Part shown: positions 1 to 11,068 of the stretch, piece after piece
How the letters are laid out: the number at the start of each line of letters is the position of its first letter
Numbering within the stretch: position 1 is the stretch's first letter
Assembly: GCA_023935145.1 (NCBI GenBank)
Contig: CM043699.1
Span: 108,034,036-108,098,035 of the forward strand
From: Bretschneidera sinensis
Taxonomy: Eukaryota > Streptophyta > Magnoliopsida > Brassicales > Akaniaceae
DNA length: 64,000 nucleotides
Reading direction: 5' to 3'
The notes under the pieces: model-generated
What the model saw: the letters and a program-made list of their open reading frames with translations, nothing else
What the model was told of the DNA's origin: nothing
The model's database searches: none
Made by a program: the position numbers and the translations under genes

Positions 1-742
1 TGGACAATGCAAACACCGTAAATTTGTTAATATAATAGATTTCGATCATTCATTCAAATACTTTAAATTAAATATTAAATTTTCATTTGTTACATCGATT
101 TTACTAAAACTAAATTAATAAAACACGTAAATTATCAATATAATTTTGGAATGATTACAAGAGCGCATTATGAGATGTCGAAAGTAATAGTTGAAATCTA
201 TTGTAGGTATAACATTGCTCGTGCAAACGTATCTCTGAAATCTTGTTGATGTCGGAAACCGCACCGACGCTTAGGACCGTTCAGCAAAAACATGTGGCCA
301 TTTTAATAAAAAGGAAAAGGAAACGCGTGGGCTTCACACGTGGGCATACAGTTGGACCCATCTGTTAGGTTAGGTTGGGCCTATACCCTTTAAGGCCAGG
401 CTCCAAGAAGAGAAATAAAAACAAAAGTGAAAAAAAGGCACCGAATCGGATTTTGTCGAAATTACCACAAAAAAAAAAAAATTCATTAGAATAATTAAAA
501 AATTAAATAATAATTTTAATATTTAATTTTTTATATAATTAATATTTAATTTTATCATGATTAATAATAAAATGTGATAACTTTCAATAAACTGGTTACA
601 TGCTATCGGGACTAAAATAACGTCCTCTTCTCTTGGGTAATTACCAAAAGCCCAAACCCTGAAAACTTTGAAATTGGACAAATTTTATAGGCCATAGCAG
701 CAAGGAAAAGAAGAAGGAAGAGAAAGCAGCAGAACAGCAGCA
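1..742 (+). promoter_or_regulatory. 5' flank and probable promoter of the WDR3/UTP12 copy
   Basis: No gene is visible in this AT-rich stretch. A TGGGCC 'site II'-like element lies at 376-381 and an AAACCCT telo-box-like core at 654-660, about 90 bases before the ATG at 743. No TATA box is obvious near the start. Site II plus telo-box is the usual promoter pair of plant ribosome-biogenesis genes, which fits the downstream gene. Because that gene is broken, the promoter may be a relic. Confidence 0.4.
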
Positions 743-1292
743 ATGGTGAAGGCGTACCTAAGGTACGAGCCGTCGGCAGCCTTCGGGGTGATAGTGTCGG
801 TGGAGTCAACATCACATACGACTCCACCGGGAAGCATCTGCTGGCTCCGGCGCTCGAGAAGGTGGGCGTGTGGCACGTGCGCCAAGGTGTCTGCACGAAA
901 ACCCTAACTCCTTCTCCTTCCTCTCGCGGACCCTCCGTCGCCGTCACTTCCATGGCATCCTCTCCGTCTTTTGTGGTACTTTTTCTTTTGTTCTATTTAT
1001 TTTTTGAATGCTGGCTCGCACTTTGTGGTTTGTTTCGTTGGTAAGAAATCATAGGAAAAGAAAATAAATTTAATACTGAAAAGCAAAATAGTTTGTTCAG
1101 TTACGCTTCTCAACACGTGTTCTTTTTTGGTTTGCTAAGAAAACGGAGAAAAACAGACTTATAAAAAAACAGAGAAAACAGGAGAAATTTGACGCTGAAA
1201 AGTGAAACATTTAGCTCAATGGTGCTGAAAATACTTGAATTAAAGCTCAAGAGATTATTGGTCGATGAGGAAAACAAAAAAAGAAAGTAAGA

Positions 1293-1853
1293 TGTTGGGA
1301 TTTTACCTGTAAAAATCCGCCACTCAAATTTTATGCATAAAAACACAAACACAATAATTTAGCGTGGTTCGAGAGTCTATTTGTCTATATCCGCAAACAA
1401 ACTGCTTTATTAATTTTCAATTACAATTTTAAGATGATTAAAGTTATCAAACTCTCCCCAAATCCAAATACAACAAAAGCTCACAAATAGCTCTAGTCGT
1501 AAGTGCACTCATATTTTACAACACAAAACACCAATTCACCTCTCATCCTAACTCTAGTTGTTAACTTTCTGGTTTACAATGTATATTGGAATTATGAGTG
1601 TGTTAACTTTCGGGTTTATAATGTATATTGGAATTATGAGTGTGACTCAAATCTTCTCTGGACGAGAAGATTTTCCTAATACTAATAGGAAAAGAATAAA
1701 AATAAATAAAATAACTTCTACTATTAATAGGACAAGCATCCAATATGAAACTATTACCACTCCTATTAGAACAAACAACTATAAAATAGGAAATCATTTT
1801 TCACAAACCAATTAAAAATCCTCTTTGTGGGGATTTGAACCAAAATCCCAACA
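1293..1853 (-). repeat. LTR (3' LTR in element orientation)
   Basis: Terminal direct repeat of the minus-strand element in WDR3 intron 1. It is bounded by the short inverted ends TGTTGGGATTTT and AAAATCCCAACA. It carries an internal near-tandem duplication of a 'TGTATATTGGAATTATGAG' stretch at about 1578 and 1622 that the other LTR has only once. Confidence 0.75.
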
Positions 1854-2593
1854 AATCTTCACCTTAGCTCAAATTCTCCGTCTCATCGTCAAATTTGACT
1901 TTCTTCTTAAGTTGGTGTGATCCTTTCTTTTGGTCTTTCCATCTCATCTGTTTACTCTTTGAAGCAATTATCCTCGCATTCAACACGTACATACTTTTTT
2001 CGTTCATGGTATCTGTTATCACTACCTTTGAAGCATAAAAAACTTGCATCTCATCGTTCTCATTAGCCTTTCCATTATCACTCTACTTTATTCTACTCAA
2101 CTCCTCCAAGTCCTTCATCATAGCCTTGTTTTGCAATTGTGTGTATTCCTCTTACTCATTGTAAAGACACTCCTTATTTGAAAAATTTAGAGACTTAGAT
2201 CTTGATCTTTCCTCCACCTTCCTTGAAGTTCTTCACTCGCTCTCTGTCTTGCTCTTCTCTTGATATAATCACGAACAATTCTTCAACCTCGAACACACTT
2301 GATCTCTTCAACTTATCTCTCTCTGGTATTGCGGGAACCTCTCCATTTATCCAAACTTCCTTGCCCACCATTAACATCGTGACTTCTTCTTACGGTGGCA
2401 AGTATTTCGTCTTTGTCAACATACCACTCAACAAATTAGTGATAATGGAATTGAAAAAGCTAATATTCATCTTACCTTTATCCATCTTCAATTCATTAAA
2501 TAACTCAATATTAATCATGCCTATTTTTTGTATTTTTACCATCGAAACCACAACTCTGATACCATTTGTCGGGAACCTGGCTCTGATACCACT

Positions 2594-3181
2594 TGTTGGG
2601 ATTTTACCTCTAAAAATCCACCTACTCAAATTTTAGGCAAAAAACACAACCACAACAATTAAATAGGCAAAACAAACAAATATCAAGAATACAACAATTT
2701 AACATGGTTTAGCAACCTCTTTGCCTACCTCCACCAACAAACCTACTACTTTATTAATCTTCAATTATAACTTTAGGAAAAGCAAAGTTGTCAAACTCTC
2801 ACCCCAAAGTCCCAATACAACAAAAGCTCTTAACTTAACTCTAGCTGTAAGTGCCTCTCTAATTGACAACCCAAAGTCTCAATACACCCAAAGCTTTCAT
2901 CATAGCTTTAGTAGTAAATCCTCTTAATTTACAATGTATATGAGAATTATGAGTGCTCAAATCTACGTTGGACCCTCTTTATATAGAGGAGATTTTCCTA
3001 ATACTAATAGGAAAAGAACAACAACATAGAAAACAACATCTTCTACTACTACTAGGACAAGCGATATTCAGTAGGAAACTACTACCACTCCTATTAGAAC
3101 AAACAACTATAAAATAGGAAACCACTTATCCCAAACCAATTAGAAGTCCTCTTTGTGGGTAATTGAGCCAAAATCCAAACA
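2594..3181 (-). repeat. LTR (5' LTR in element orientation)
   Basis: Second copy of the LTR, about 27 bases longer than the first and clearly diverged from it, which argues for an old insertion. The primer-binding site complement abuts its left edge. A second CTCTGATACCA lies at about 2554-2564, so the primer-site region is locally duplicated. Confidence 0.75.
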
Positions 3182-3763
3182 AAAGAATTAGATAGATTAA
3201 AACTTGGAGAGTTTGTTGCAAAATTTGTGTTTGTTAAGTTTTGCAATTCATTTTCTTTTTTCTTCTTAATATATGAGAGAAATTATATATGAATGCAGGT
3301 GGCAAGTGGGTATGCTGATGGTAGCATAAGAATTTGGGATTTTGACCAAGGAACCTGTGAGACCACATTGAATGGGCATAAGGGAGCTGTGACTGCTTTA
3401 CGGTTCAACAAACTTGGTTCTTTCCTTGCATCTGGAAGCAAAGACAATGATGTTATATTATGGGATGTGGTTGGTGAAACCGGCCTTTTTCGTCTTCGTG
3501 GCCATCGTGATCAGGTTTGTCTTTGCCGCTCTATTACCCAGGATATTTTTTGATATTCTGCTCATTTTGCTTGTGCTCTTTTTTGGTGGCTTAATAGTAT
3601 TTGTTGTGACATCTCTATTTTTATTGTGTACATTGTAGGTCACCAACCTTGTTTTCTTGGACTCAGGTAAGAAACTTGTCAGTTCCTCCAAAGACAAATT
3701 TTTGAGAGTGGGATCTTGAAACCCAGCACTGTATGCAAATAATTAGTGGTCATCATAGTGAAA

Positions 3764-3940
3764 TTTGGTCCGTAGATGTTGACACTGAGGAAAGATACCT
3801 GGTCACTGGTTCAGCAGACCTGGAACTTAGATTTTACACTGTTAAGCATGACTTGTTGGATGGACCATCAATTTCTACTACACATGGAAATGAAGCAGTG
3901 ACCAGGTATCTTTCCTCAGTGTCATCATCTACGGACCAAA
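3764..3940 (+). repeat. 44-bp inverted duplication inside WDR3 exon 3
   Basis: Bases 3764-3807 code for the conserved WD40 stretch around SVDVDTEERYLVTG. Bases 3897-3940 are its reverse complement with one mismatch in 44, separated by 89 bases. The second arm replaces a normally variable acidic linker and shifts the frame. No terminal repeats or target duplication mark it as a transposon. Confidence 0.9.
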
Positions 3941-6692
3941 TATCTATTCAACAATGGAGAAATATCTCTTCAGAGTAAATAGGAAATTTTGAAACAGTTT
4001 GGTGAAATTCAGCGACAAAGCAAGGATAGAGTAGCGACCGTTAGATTCAATAAGTCAGGAAATTTGCTGGCTTGTCAAATGGCAGGGAAAACAGTGGAGA
4101 TATTCCGGGTATTGGATGAAGCTGAAACGAAGCGCAAAGCAAAACGTAGGCTTCACAGGAAGGAGAAGAAATCTACAAAAGGGGCAGTTGAAGTAACTGA
4201 AAATGGAGAGGCAGGTCATGGAACTGAAAAAGCTGGAAATACCCCCGTGGTTACAGTCCCTGACGTTTTTAAGCTTCTTCAAACAGTTTTAGCTAGCAAA
4301 AAAATTTGTTCTATTTCTTTTTGTCCAATTACTCTGAAGAATTCACTGGCTACTTTAGCGTTGTCTTTGAACAATAACTTATTGGAGTTCTATTCTATTG
4401 AGAGCAGTGCAAATACAAAAACACTTGCTATTGATCTCGATGGACACCGTTCTGACATCAGGAGTGTTACTCTTAGTGCAGACAACACTCTTTTGATGTC
4501 AACTAGTCATAATGCGGTGAAGATTTGGAATCGGAGTACTGGTTCTTGTGTGGAACAGTAGAAATTATTGACATTGGGAGTGGCACTTGCATTGAAGTAA
4601 TGGAAGCTTATGGTGGCTCTGTTCGGTCAATCGCTGCCATTCCAAATGAAAATGGTTTTGTCACTGGAAGTGCAGATCATGACATTAAGTTCTGTAAATA
4701 CCAAATGAAAAAGAAACCCGGTCAAGTGTGTTCTTCATACAGTTTATTCTTTCCTATTTATGTTTCAAACTACTCTTTAAGAAAAAACAAATTTAAAAAT
4801 TAGCAGTTAAAATTTGAAACATGTACTATACGCTTTGTGCTCAGTTATTACGGCTTCCAAATTTGATGTGTTAGTAAGACTAGACTGGCTGTATTTGATT
4901 TTCAGGATTCTAAGCAACTCAGTGTCAAATGTGAGGTCTATGAAGAGGAACGATGATGTTCTAGTGGTTGCTGTCAGCCCTGATGCTAAATATATTGCTG
5001 TTGCTCTGCTTGATTGTATAGTGAAGGTATTAGTTTGAATTTTACCATTTCTTGTAATTTTGTTATGATGGATATCTTCTTTCAGTTTCTTGGTGAGTTG
5101 TTTAGTGAGGCATCATTTAGTTTCAAATTTTAGCTTCCTAAACAAATTCTACATTATTCTTACTCTAAATATTTATCCCTCTAAATTTACATTTTATAAC
5201 GACTTGCAATGAAAAAGTTTATCAAATGGAACTTCTTGAGCATGTATGCCTTTGCACTTCTACCTGCTAATCAAGTCTGATTAAAAATGAATGACCGTTG
5301 TACTGTAAGCCTGCTAGCAAGTGTGGGTTCATGGTGGTTGAAGAAAGAGGAAGTTTAATGGTCAGTTGTAAAACTGATGACAAGGAATTAGGATTCTCAC
5401 GTTTTTGGTAAAGATGTAGCTGTTTTAGAAATGAAATCATCAAGAGGAAGGACCATGGGTTAATTGATTGATTATATTTTATGATGGAAACTTTTAATGT
5501 CACGTGTATAGTCTTAGAATTGCTTGAATGAAATTATAAGGCCTGGAGAAAAAGATTACATGTTGTTTAACATAATTTATCTAAAATAATACCTTTTCTA
5601 CATATGAGCCTTATAATATGAATTAACATATTGCATAGCTATTTGTGATACTTTATTTGTGGGTTTTTCCATGCGTCTTATTACCATTAAGATTCAAAAT
5701 GTCAAATAGTTTTGCATTGCTATGAGACTGTTTTAGTTCTAATGCATTTTTATGTCAACTTCTTTTTCTCTCAGGTTTTCTTTATGGATTCCCTCAAATT
5801 TTTCCTTTCCTTATATGGTCACTAGTTGCCTGTGCTATGTATGGATGTTTCATCAGATGGAGATTTGTTTGTGACTGGCTCTGCAGACAAAAATTTGAAA
5901 ATTTGGGGGTTGGATTTTGGTGATTGCCATAATCCATCTTTGCTAATGCTGATAGGTGCTGCGTAATTATGGGATATAAAATAGATAGAAAATATTTTCC
6001 TACATTTTGGATCATATGGGTTCACAGTACCCATTACATGTTCGGTGTTGGGAAGGATCGCCTTGTAAAATACTGGGATGCTGACAAGTTTGAGTTGCTT
6101 TTAACCCTCAAGGGGCATCATGCAGATGTTTGGTGTCTTGCAATTAGCAGCCATGGTGATTTTGTTGTGACAGGATCTCATGATCGATCCATACGTCGAT
6201 GGGATTGTACTGAAGAGCCATTTTTCATTGAGGTGTTTTCTTGTTTCTGCTATTATACAATTTATTTTCCATGTATGGAAATTGATGCAAAATCTGAGCT
6301 ATTTTTCCTGATTTAATTCTTGAGCTTTGTTAATATTTGGACTCTTGGAGCTGGTTTTTGTTCATTAATGTTTTACTTAAGTCAAATATTCCAATTGAAC
6401 GTGCAGGAAGAGAAGGAAAAGAGGTTGGAGGAGATGTTTGAGTCTGACATTGACAACGCATTCGAAAACAGGTATGCACCCAAGGAAGAAATCCCAGAGG
6501 AGGGTGTTGTGGCCTTAGCTGGGAAGAAGATTCAAGAAAGGCTTACAGCAACTGATTCAATTATTGATGCATTAGACGTTGCAGAGGTAGAATTGAAGCG
6601 TCTTGCTGAACATGAGGTATAATTATTTTCCCTTTGCAGTTCTGTTGCCTCCTTTTATTGTTCTCTTATGCTTGGTTGTGCCCCTTTTTGGT

Positions 6693-7352
6693 GCATAGTT
6701 ATCAGAATCTTACTATTTACGATTCGATTTGTACGATTTACGATTCAGGGCCTAAACGATTCTAATTGGTATGTCAAATCTAAGTTGATCGTGATACGAT
6801 TTGTCCGATTCAGTAAAACTTATTTTTATTTTATTTTTATAAAAATGAAGTTTAAAACAAGATGTTTAGAACTAGAATAAACATAGTTCATTAATTTTTC
6901 TCTTTCATAAGTTATTCTAGAAATTTAGGATTCTAAGACTTTTTGTGATCAAACAAACAAGCTCATATAACATTCATATCTTTGATTTCAATCCATAATA
7001 GTCTTAAGTATAGTAATACTATTATTTTATTACATTATTTATTAATTTATTATATTATGCTATCTTAGTTATTGTTTGTTAGTTGTTAGCAAATTACTAT
7101 TATGTGACTATAATATGTTAATTAGAGTAGATAATGGTGAGATTTGAACTAACATCATTTGCTTAGAAATAAGCATCTTTCTAATTGGGCACATGATCAT
7201 TCAATATATGTTAAAATATTTCACTTTTAATGTATATTGTTTGTTTTACATGTATATATGTCAATTTAAATTGAATTTAAGAATTTGTATTGAATCTTAC
7301 GATTTGATTTGATTCTCGATTCACGATTTGAATCTCGATTTGACAACTATGC
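6693..7352. mobile_element. TIR element / MITE of about 660 bp in a WDR3 intron
   Basis: The left end GCATAGTTATCA and the right end TGACAACTATGC are inverted copies. Both are followed inwards by repeated ACGATTC/GATTTG words. The inside is AT-rich with no coding potential. No clear target duplication was found. The same kind of ends (ATAGTTATCATAATC) bound the outer element at 35140-44661, suggesting one family. Confidence 0.6.
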
Positions 7353-7372
7353 CTATATGATTAAATAGGATC

Positions 7373-7743
7373 CTTAGCGTGTTTCTAGTAGCCCCTTCTA
7401 GACACATTTCTGTTCAAATTTACAATGGTGCATGTGTCTTCACTCATATGACACTCGCGATCAGCTCACATGACCGTTGAAATGTGAAAAGGTAAAAATA
7501 CCTTCTCTCTTCATTTATTTATCTTCTCTATCTCTAGACAAAACGTTGATTTAGGGATGGAGTAAGATAAAAGGAAGAAAGGAGGGTTTTTTTGTCTTTT
7601 CACATTTCAATGGTCACATGAATAGACTGTGAGTGTCACATGAGTTGATCGTGAGTGTCGTATGTGTGCAAACGGCAAACATGTGTGCTGTTGCAAATTT
7701 GGTCGAAAATGTGGCAAAAGGGGCTGTTGGGAACACCCCTAAA
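7373..7743. mobile_element. Foldback MITE of about 370 bp in the same WDR3 intron
   Basis: The left half (about 7378-7515) and right half (about 7590-7740) are imperfect inverted copies over more than 100 bases. Paired words include AGTAGCCCCTT with AAGGGGCTGTT, and TTGAAATGTGAAAAG with CTTTTCACATTTCAA. No protein is encoded. The outer edges are uncertain by a few bases. Confidence 0.7.
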
Positions 7744-10336
7744 ACAGATGGTCCTATTTGATGATTTTGAAACCTAAGGGGGGTATTGACACAGTGACTA
7801 AAATGCAAGGGCTTTTGATGGTAATATCCCAATTATACCAGTTATTGAAAATTTACTGTTCAAATAAATTTATGATGTGCTTGTAACACTATCTCTATTC
7901 ATCTATGCTGCAATTGATATGTTTATCTTTGTAACTTTGAGGAGGAGAAATCAAGGGGACAAGTGGCTGAGTTCCAACCAAATATTATTATGCTTGGGCT
8001 CTCTCTGTATGATTATGTTCTCCGTGCACTTTCAAGTGTAAACACCAATGATCTGGAGCAGACCTTACTGGTAAGCAGCTCATCAAAAAGATAGAACTGA
8101 AGTGTTATTTAGTTGGTTGTATTTAGAGTATCTATTATCTCAGAAATTTTTTATACTTCAAAAGGAAGTTGGATACTTGATTAGCTATCTTGTAGACTGT
8201 AGTTGCCATGTCAAACTCACTCGTTGCAAGCTTGATCATTTGCCGACTTGATTATGGTCCCTTTCACCAATATTTCCTAGGTTTCAAATCATGGTCCTCT
8301 AAGTGCTTCATTACTATTTCCCTTTGGCGTTATGAAGCATATTGCCAATGTAGGGTCCAATTTTCATTCTGTACATATAAGTTAAGTGGTCAAGTTGGGA
8401 AGAATAAGCTCTAATTTATTTTGGAATCTTTATCACTTTGACCTGACCATGTTTTGGTTCGTTGCTAGGAGAGTTTGTGTCTTGAAACCTTGCATTTAGA
8501 ATACATACAGAAGTCACTTAGGTTAATCTCATTATGACTTCCATATATATGCTCCAGTTTGCTGGAGCTTGTACATTCACTTTTTTTTTAAATAAAAAAA
8601 ATTCAGATCCAAGGTGATGATAATCTTCTGCTCAGAGAAAATGAAGACATAAATCAATTACAGAGTACAAAAATTCGTATGAGCATAGTACTGCCTTAGA
8701 ACTGGTTATTGTAGTGTCCAGATTTTTTTTTCCTTAGACAAAAAGAATTAATATGTGAAAGAGAAAGTTTTGACCATCTTTACTTCTAGAAGTTAAAAGG
8801 ACTTTGTCAAGCCTGCCAAAATATTGGTTCTTTTTTCCTTCAGGGTGGTAGGACCTTGCCATTTTCATTTCTGATTGTGAACAGCAATGTCTAATTGTGA
8901 GTGATTTTCTATGCAGGCTTTACCATTCTCAGATGCTTTGAAGCTTCTGTCTTACTTGAAGGATTGGACCTCAAATCCTGATAAGGTTGGCTTATTGCAT
9001 TTATAAGTATTTTTATGCCCAAGTAAATTAGCTCTCTCTAAAGACTGGTGGTCTTTATAAGACTCAGTTACCTGAGATGCCTGTGCCCATAAGAAATCGC
9101 GGAGCCACCCATTCATTCCTCCTTTATTTTCCCTTGTTAGTGCTTTTTAGGTATAAACTAGTAATTTCTTGCTCTTATATCTCACAATTTGGAAATTTTT
9201 TATCACATAGCTCGTCAAAATTGCAAGTATGAAGCTACTTTTTTGTTTTTTTTGAATAAGATAGTGTAATAACCAAGAAAATAACCTGAGGAGTTGAGCC
9301 TGAAATACACAGGGTGTATGTAAAACTTTCATTCCCCTAAAAGTCCGAACTCTGAAGAATATGAGTTTTTTTCCCTCTCTCTCTAAAGCAACAGGCTAAG
9401 TAAATAAAGAACAGGCGTCCCCTTCAGGAAACAAAAGGCCCCTTAAATTATATGTTTGATCTCATTTAAACTTTTTACTTATATAGAAATGAAGAAACAT
9501 TTAATCTCATTCAGGATTGCGACAGTGCTATTGCAGACACATTATAATCAGTTGGTTACTACTCCAGCTGCCAGGCCGCCTTTGACTGTTCTCAAAGATA
9601 TTCTTTATGTGAGAGTTAAGGTAACAGTATGGTTTAAGTTTTATTCAATGTAAAGCACAGTTGTGTTTTTGTATATATTCCCAGTGTAAATGGTGTAACC
9701 GTGATGATTTGTGATGCAAGGAAAGGAAAAGAATGAAAATGAAAAATATGAGTTAACTGATTATTTTGTGAGGTTGAAAAACAAAATTAAAATATTGTAA
9801 TTGTACACCCAAATTTTCTGTCAAATTCTCCGTGGAGTTCTGTTCGGACCCTTGTTAATAAGTAGTCATCCAGGAACTTTGCATTTTTTATATTTTAGTT
9901 AAGAAAATATAGATATCATTTTGGTAACCTTTTTTTTCCGAATAAAGAACGAATTTCAAAAAGTTAAAATAGGGTTGATTGACACTTATATATAAAAAAA
10001 GAGGGTTGATTGACATGATTTAATTTGAATTTGTATCAGGAATGCAAAGATACACTTGGTTTCAATCTTGCTGCAATGGATCATCTTATGGTACATAAAT
10101 GAGTTATGTATCTCTAGTCAATGTAATTCAAAACTAGGAACTTGTGTTCATTTTCCCGTATAATCTTTTGATTTCAGCTATTGATGGCTTCAAGGTCAGA
10201 TGCACTCTTTAGAGATGCCAAATCAAAGTTGCTAGAAACCTGTTCACAGCAGTCAAAACGTTTGGAAGCAAGGACAGAGACAAACAGAAAAAAGAAAAAA
10301 CAGAAGAAATCTAGCGATATGCATGCTTGGAGCTGA

Positions 10337-11068
10337 TTTATTGGCAGCGACAATTGCTGAAAAAATGAGAAAGAAGGGAACACTAAGGTTCATAATTTCG
10401 GAAGAAATTCATTACTTTATACATGCAATGGTAGTAGGAAGAGGAAGTGCCAAAAGCATATCCTTTAGTTGGTAACCAGCCCAAGAATTTTTGTTTCTCC
10501 TTTATTGCAGATGGAGAATATATGTTTAGCTACCATGATTGCAAGAGGGGATTTCATTTTGTAAGTCATCATTTCGCTGTGATGTATATGTAACTTATTT
10601 GAGCAGTGGAATTCAGGTCTTGCATGAGTAGTTGTTCGATGATTTTATGATGATACAAATGTTCATAGGTCTGGTCGTCTATTACAGGCAAAATAGAAAA
10701 GAAAAAAAGAAAAAGAACAGAACTCAAGAGGTTAAACTTAAATACACTAAGGGGACGTTAAATAAATGTTATATTGCAGTATTAAAATGGTACATATCTA
10801 TTTTGTTAAAGGTCTATTTATTCTGAAAATCATATGTATCAATCTAACTGATACGTTGCAGGTACTAAGTATATGAGATTACTGCAACATTTTGTGGTTT
10901 CCTAAACATACAACCTTACGCATAGTAGGTAAGAAAGGAAAGGATCCTCCTTAGTTGGGATCTGTCATCTTGGTGTTGTCAATCTCTATCTTCTGCTGCC
11001 TACATTTTGTGGTTTCCTATACAACCTTACGCATAATTGGTAAGAAAGGAGTGAATCGCTTATCTTCT
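10337..11068. other. Spacer between WDR3 copy and expansin (convergent 3' ends)
   Basis: No gene seen. A stretch of about 50 bases (ACATTTTGTGGTTTCCT ... TAAGAAAGGA) occurs at about 10887-10940 and again at about 11002-11050, just downstream of the expansin stop codon. It looks like a small local duplication of the expansin 3' flank. Confidence 0.6.

Larger units (their letters stand above)
1293..3181 (-). mobile_element. Short non-autonomous LTR retroelement in WDR3 intron 1
   Basis: Two direct repeats (1293-1853 and 2594-3181) both start TGTTGGGATTTTAC. The first ends AAATCCCAACA and the second in a mutated form of it. They enclose only about 740 bases. Next to the right-hand repeat lies GCTCTGATACCA (about 2580-2591), the complement of the TGGTATCAGAGC initiator-tRNA primer site, so the element reads on the minus strand. 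Flanks TAAGA (1288-1292) and AAAGA (3182-3186) look like a 5-bp target duplication with one mismatch. No gag or pol motif was found inside. The size is between TRIM and LARD; a Ty1/copia parent is likely from the LTR ends but unproven. Confidence 0.8.
743..10336 (+). pseudogene. WDR3: WDR3/UTP12 (Dip2) WD40 protein, broken copy with introns
   Basis: The family protein is a UtpB subunit of the nucleolar SSU processome for 18S rRNA maturation. Exons read as 743-972, 3299-3514, 3639-4725, 4906-5026, 5775-6232, 6407-6616, 7942-8070, 8917-8985, 9487-9620, 10040-10090 and 10178-10336. They start MVKAYLRYEP, carry WD40 repeats ([26 protein letters not shown]), then the Utp12 domain (SDALKLLSYLKDW, NQLVTTPAARP) and a lysine-rich tail. 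Lesions: one base missing near 807; one near 3710 (TGG of RVWD); a 44-bp inverted duplication at 3897-3940; a TAG at 3980 where Trp is expected; about 30 codons missing near 4555; two bases missing near 4921; TAG at 5823; a frameshift near 5932; a scrambled stretch 5945-6035. Exons from 6407 on look clean. The retained introns rule out a processed copy. A functional paralogue is presumed elsewhere. Confidence 0.9.

Noticed and set aside
612..953. 113-codon open frame on the minus strand overlapping the first WDR3 exon
   Set aside because: It is the complement of the GC-richer exon 1, whose plus-strand translation matches the WDR3 N terminus.
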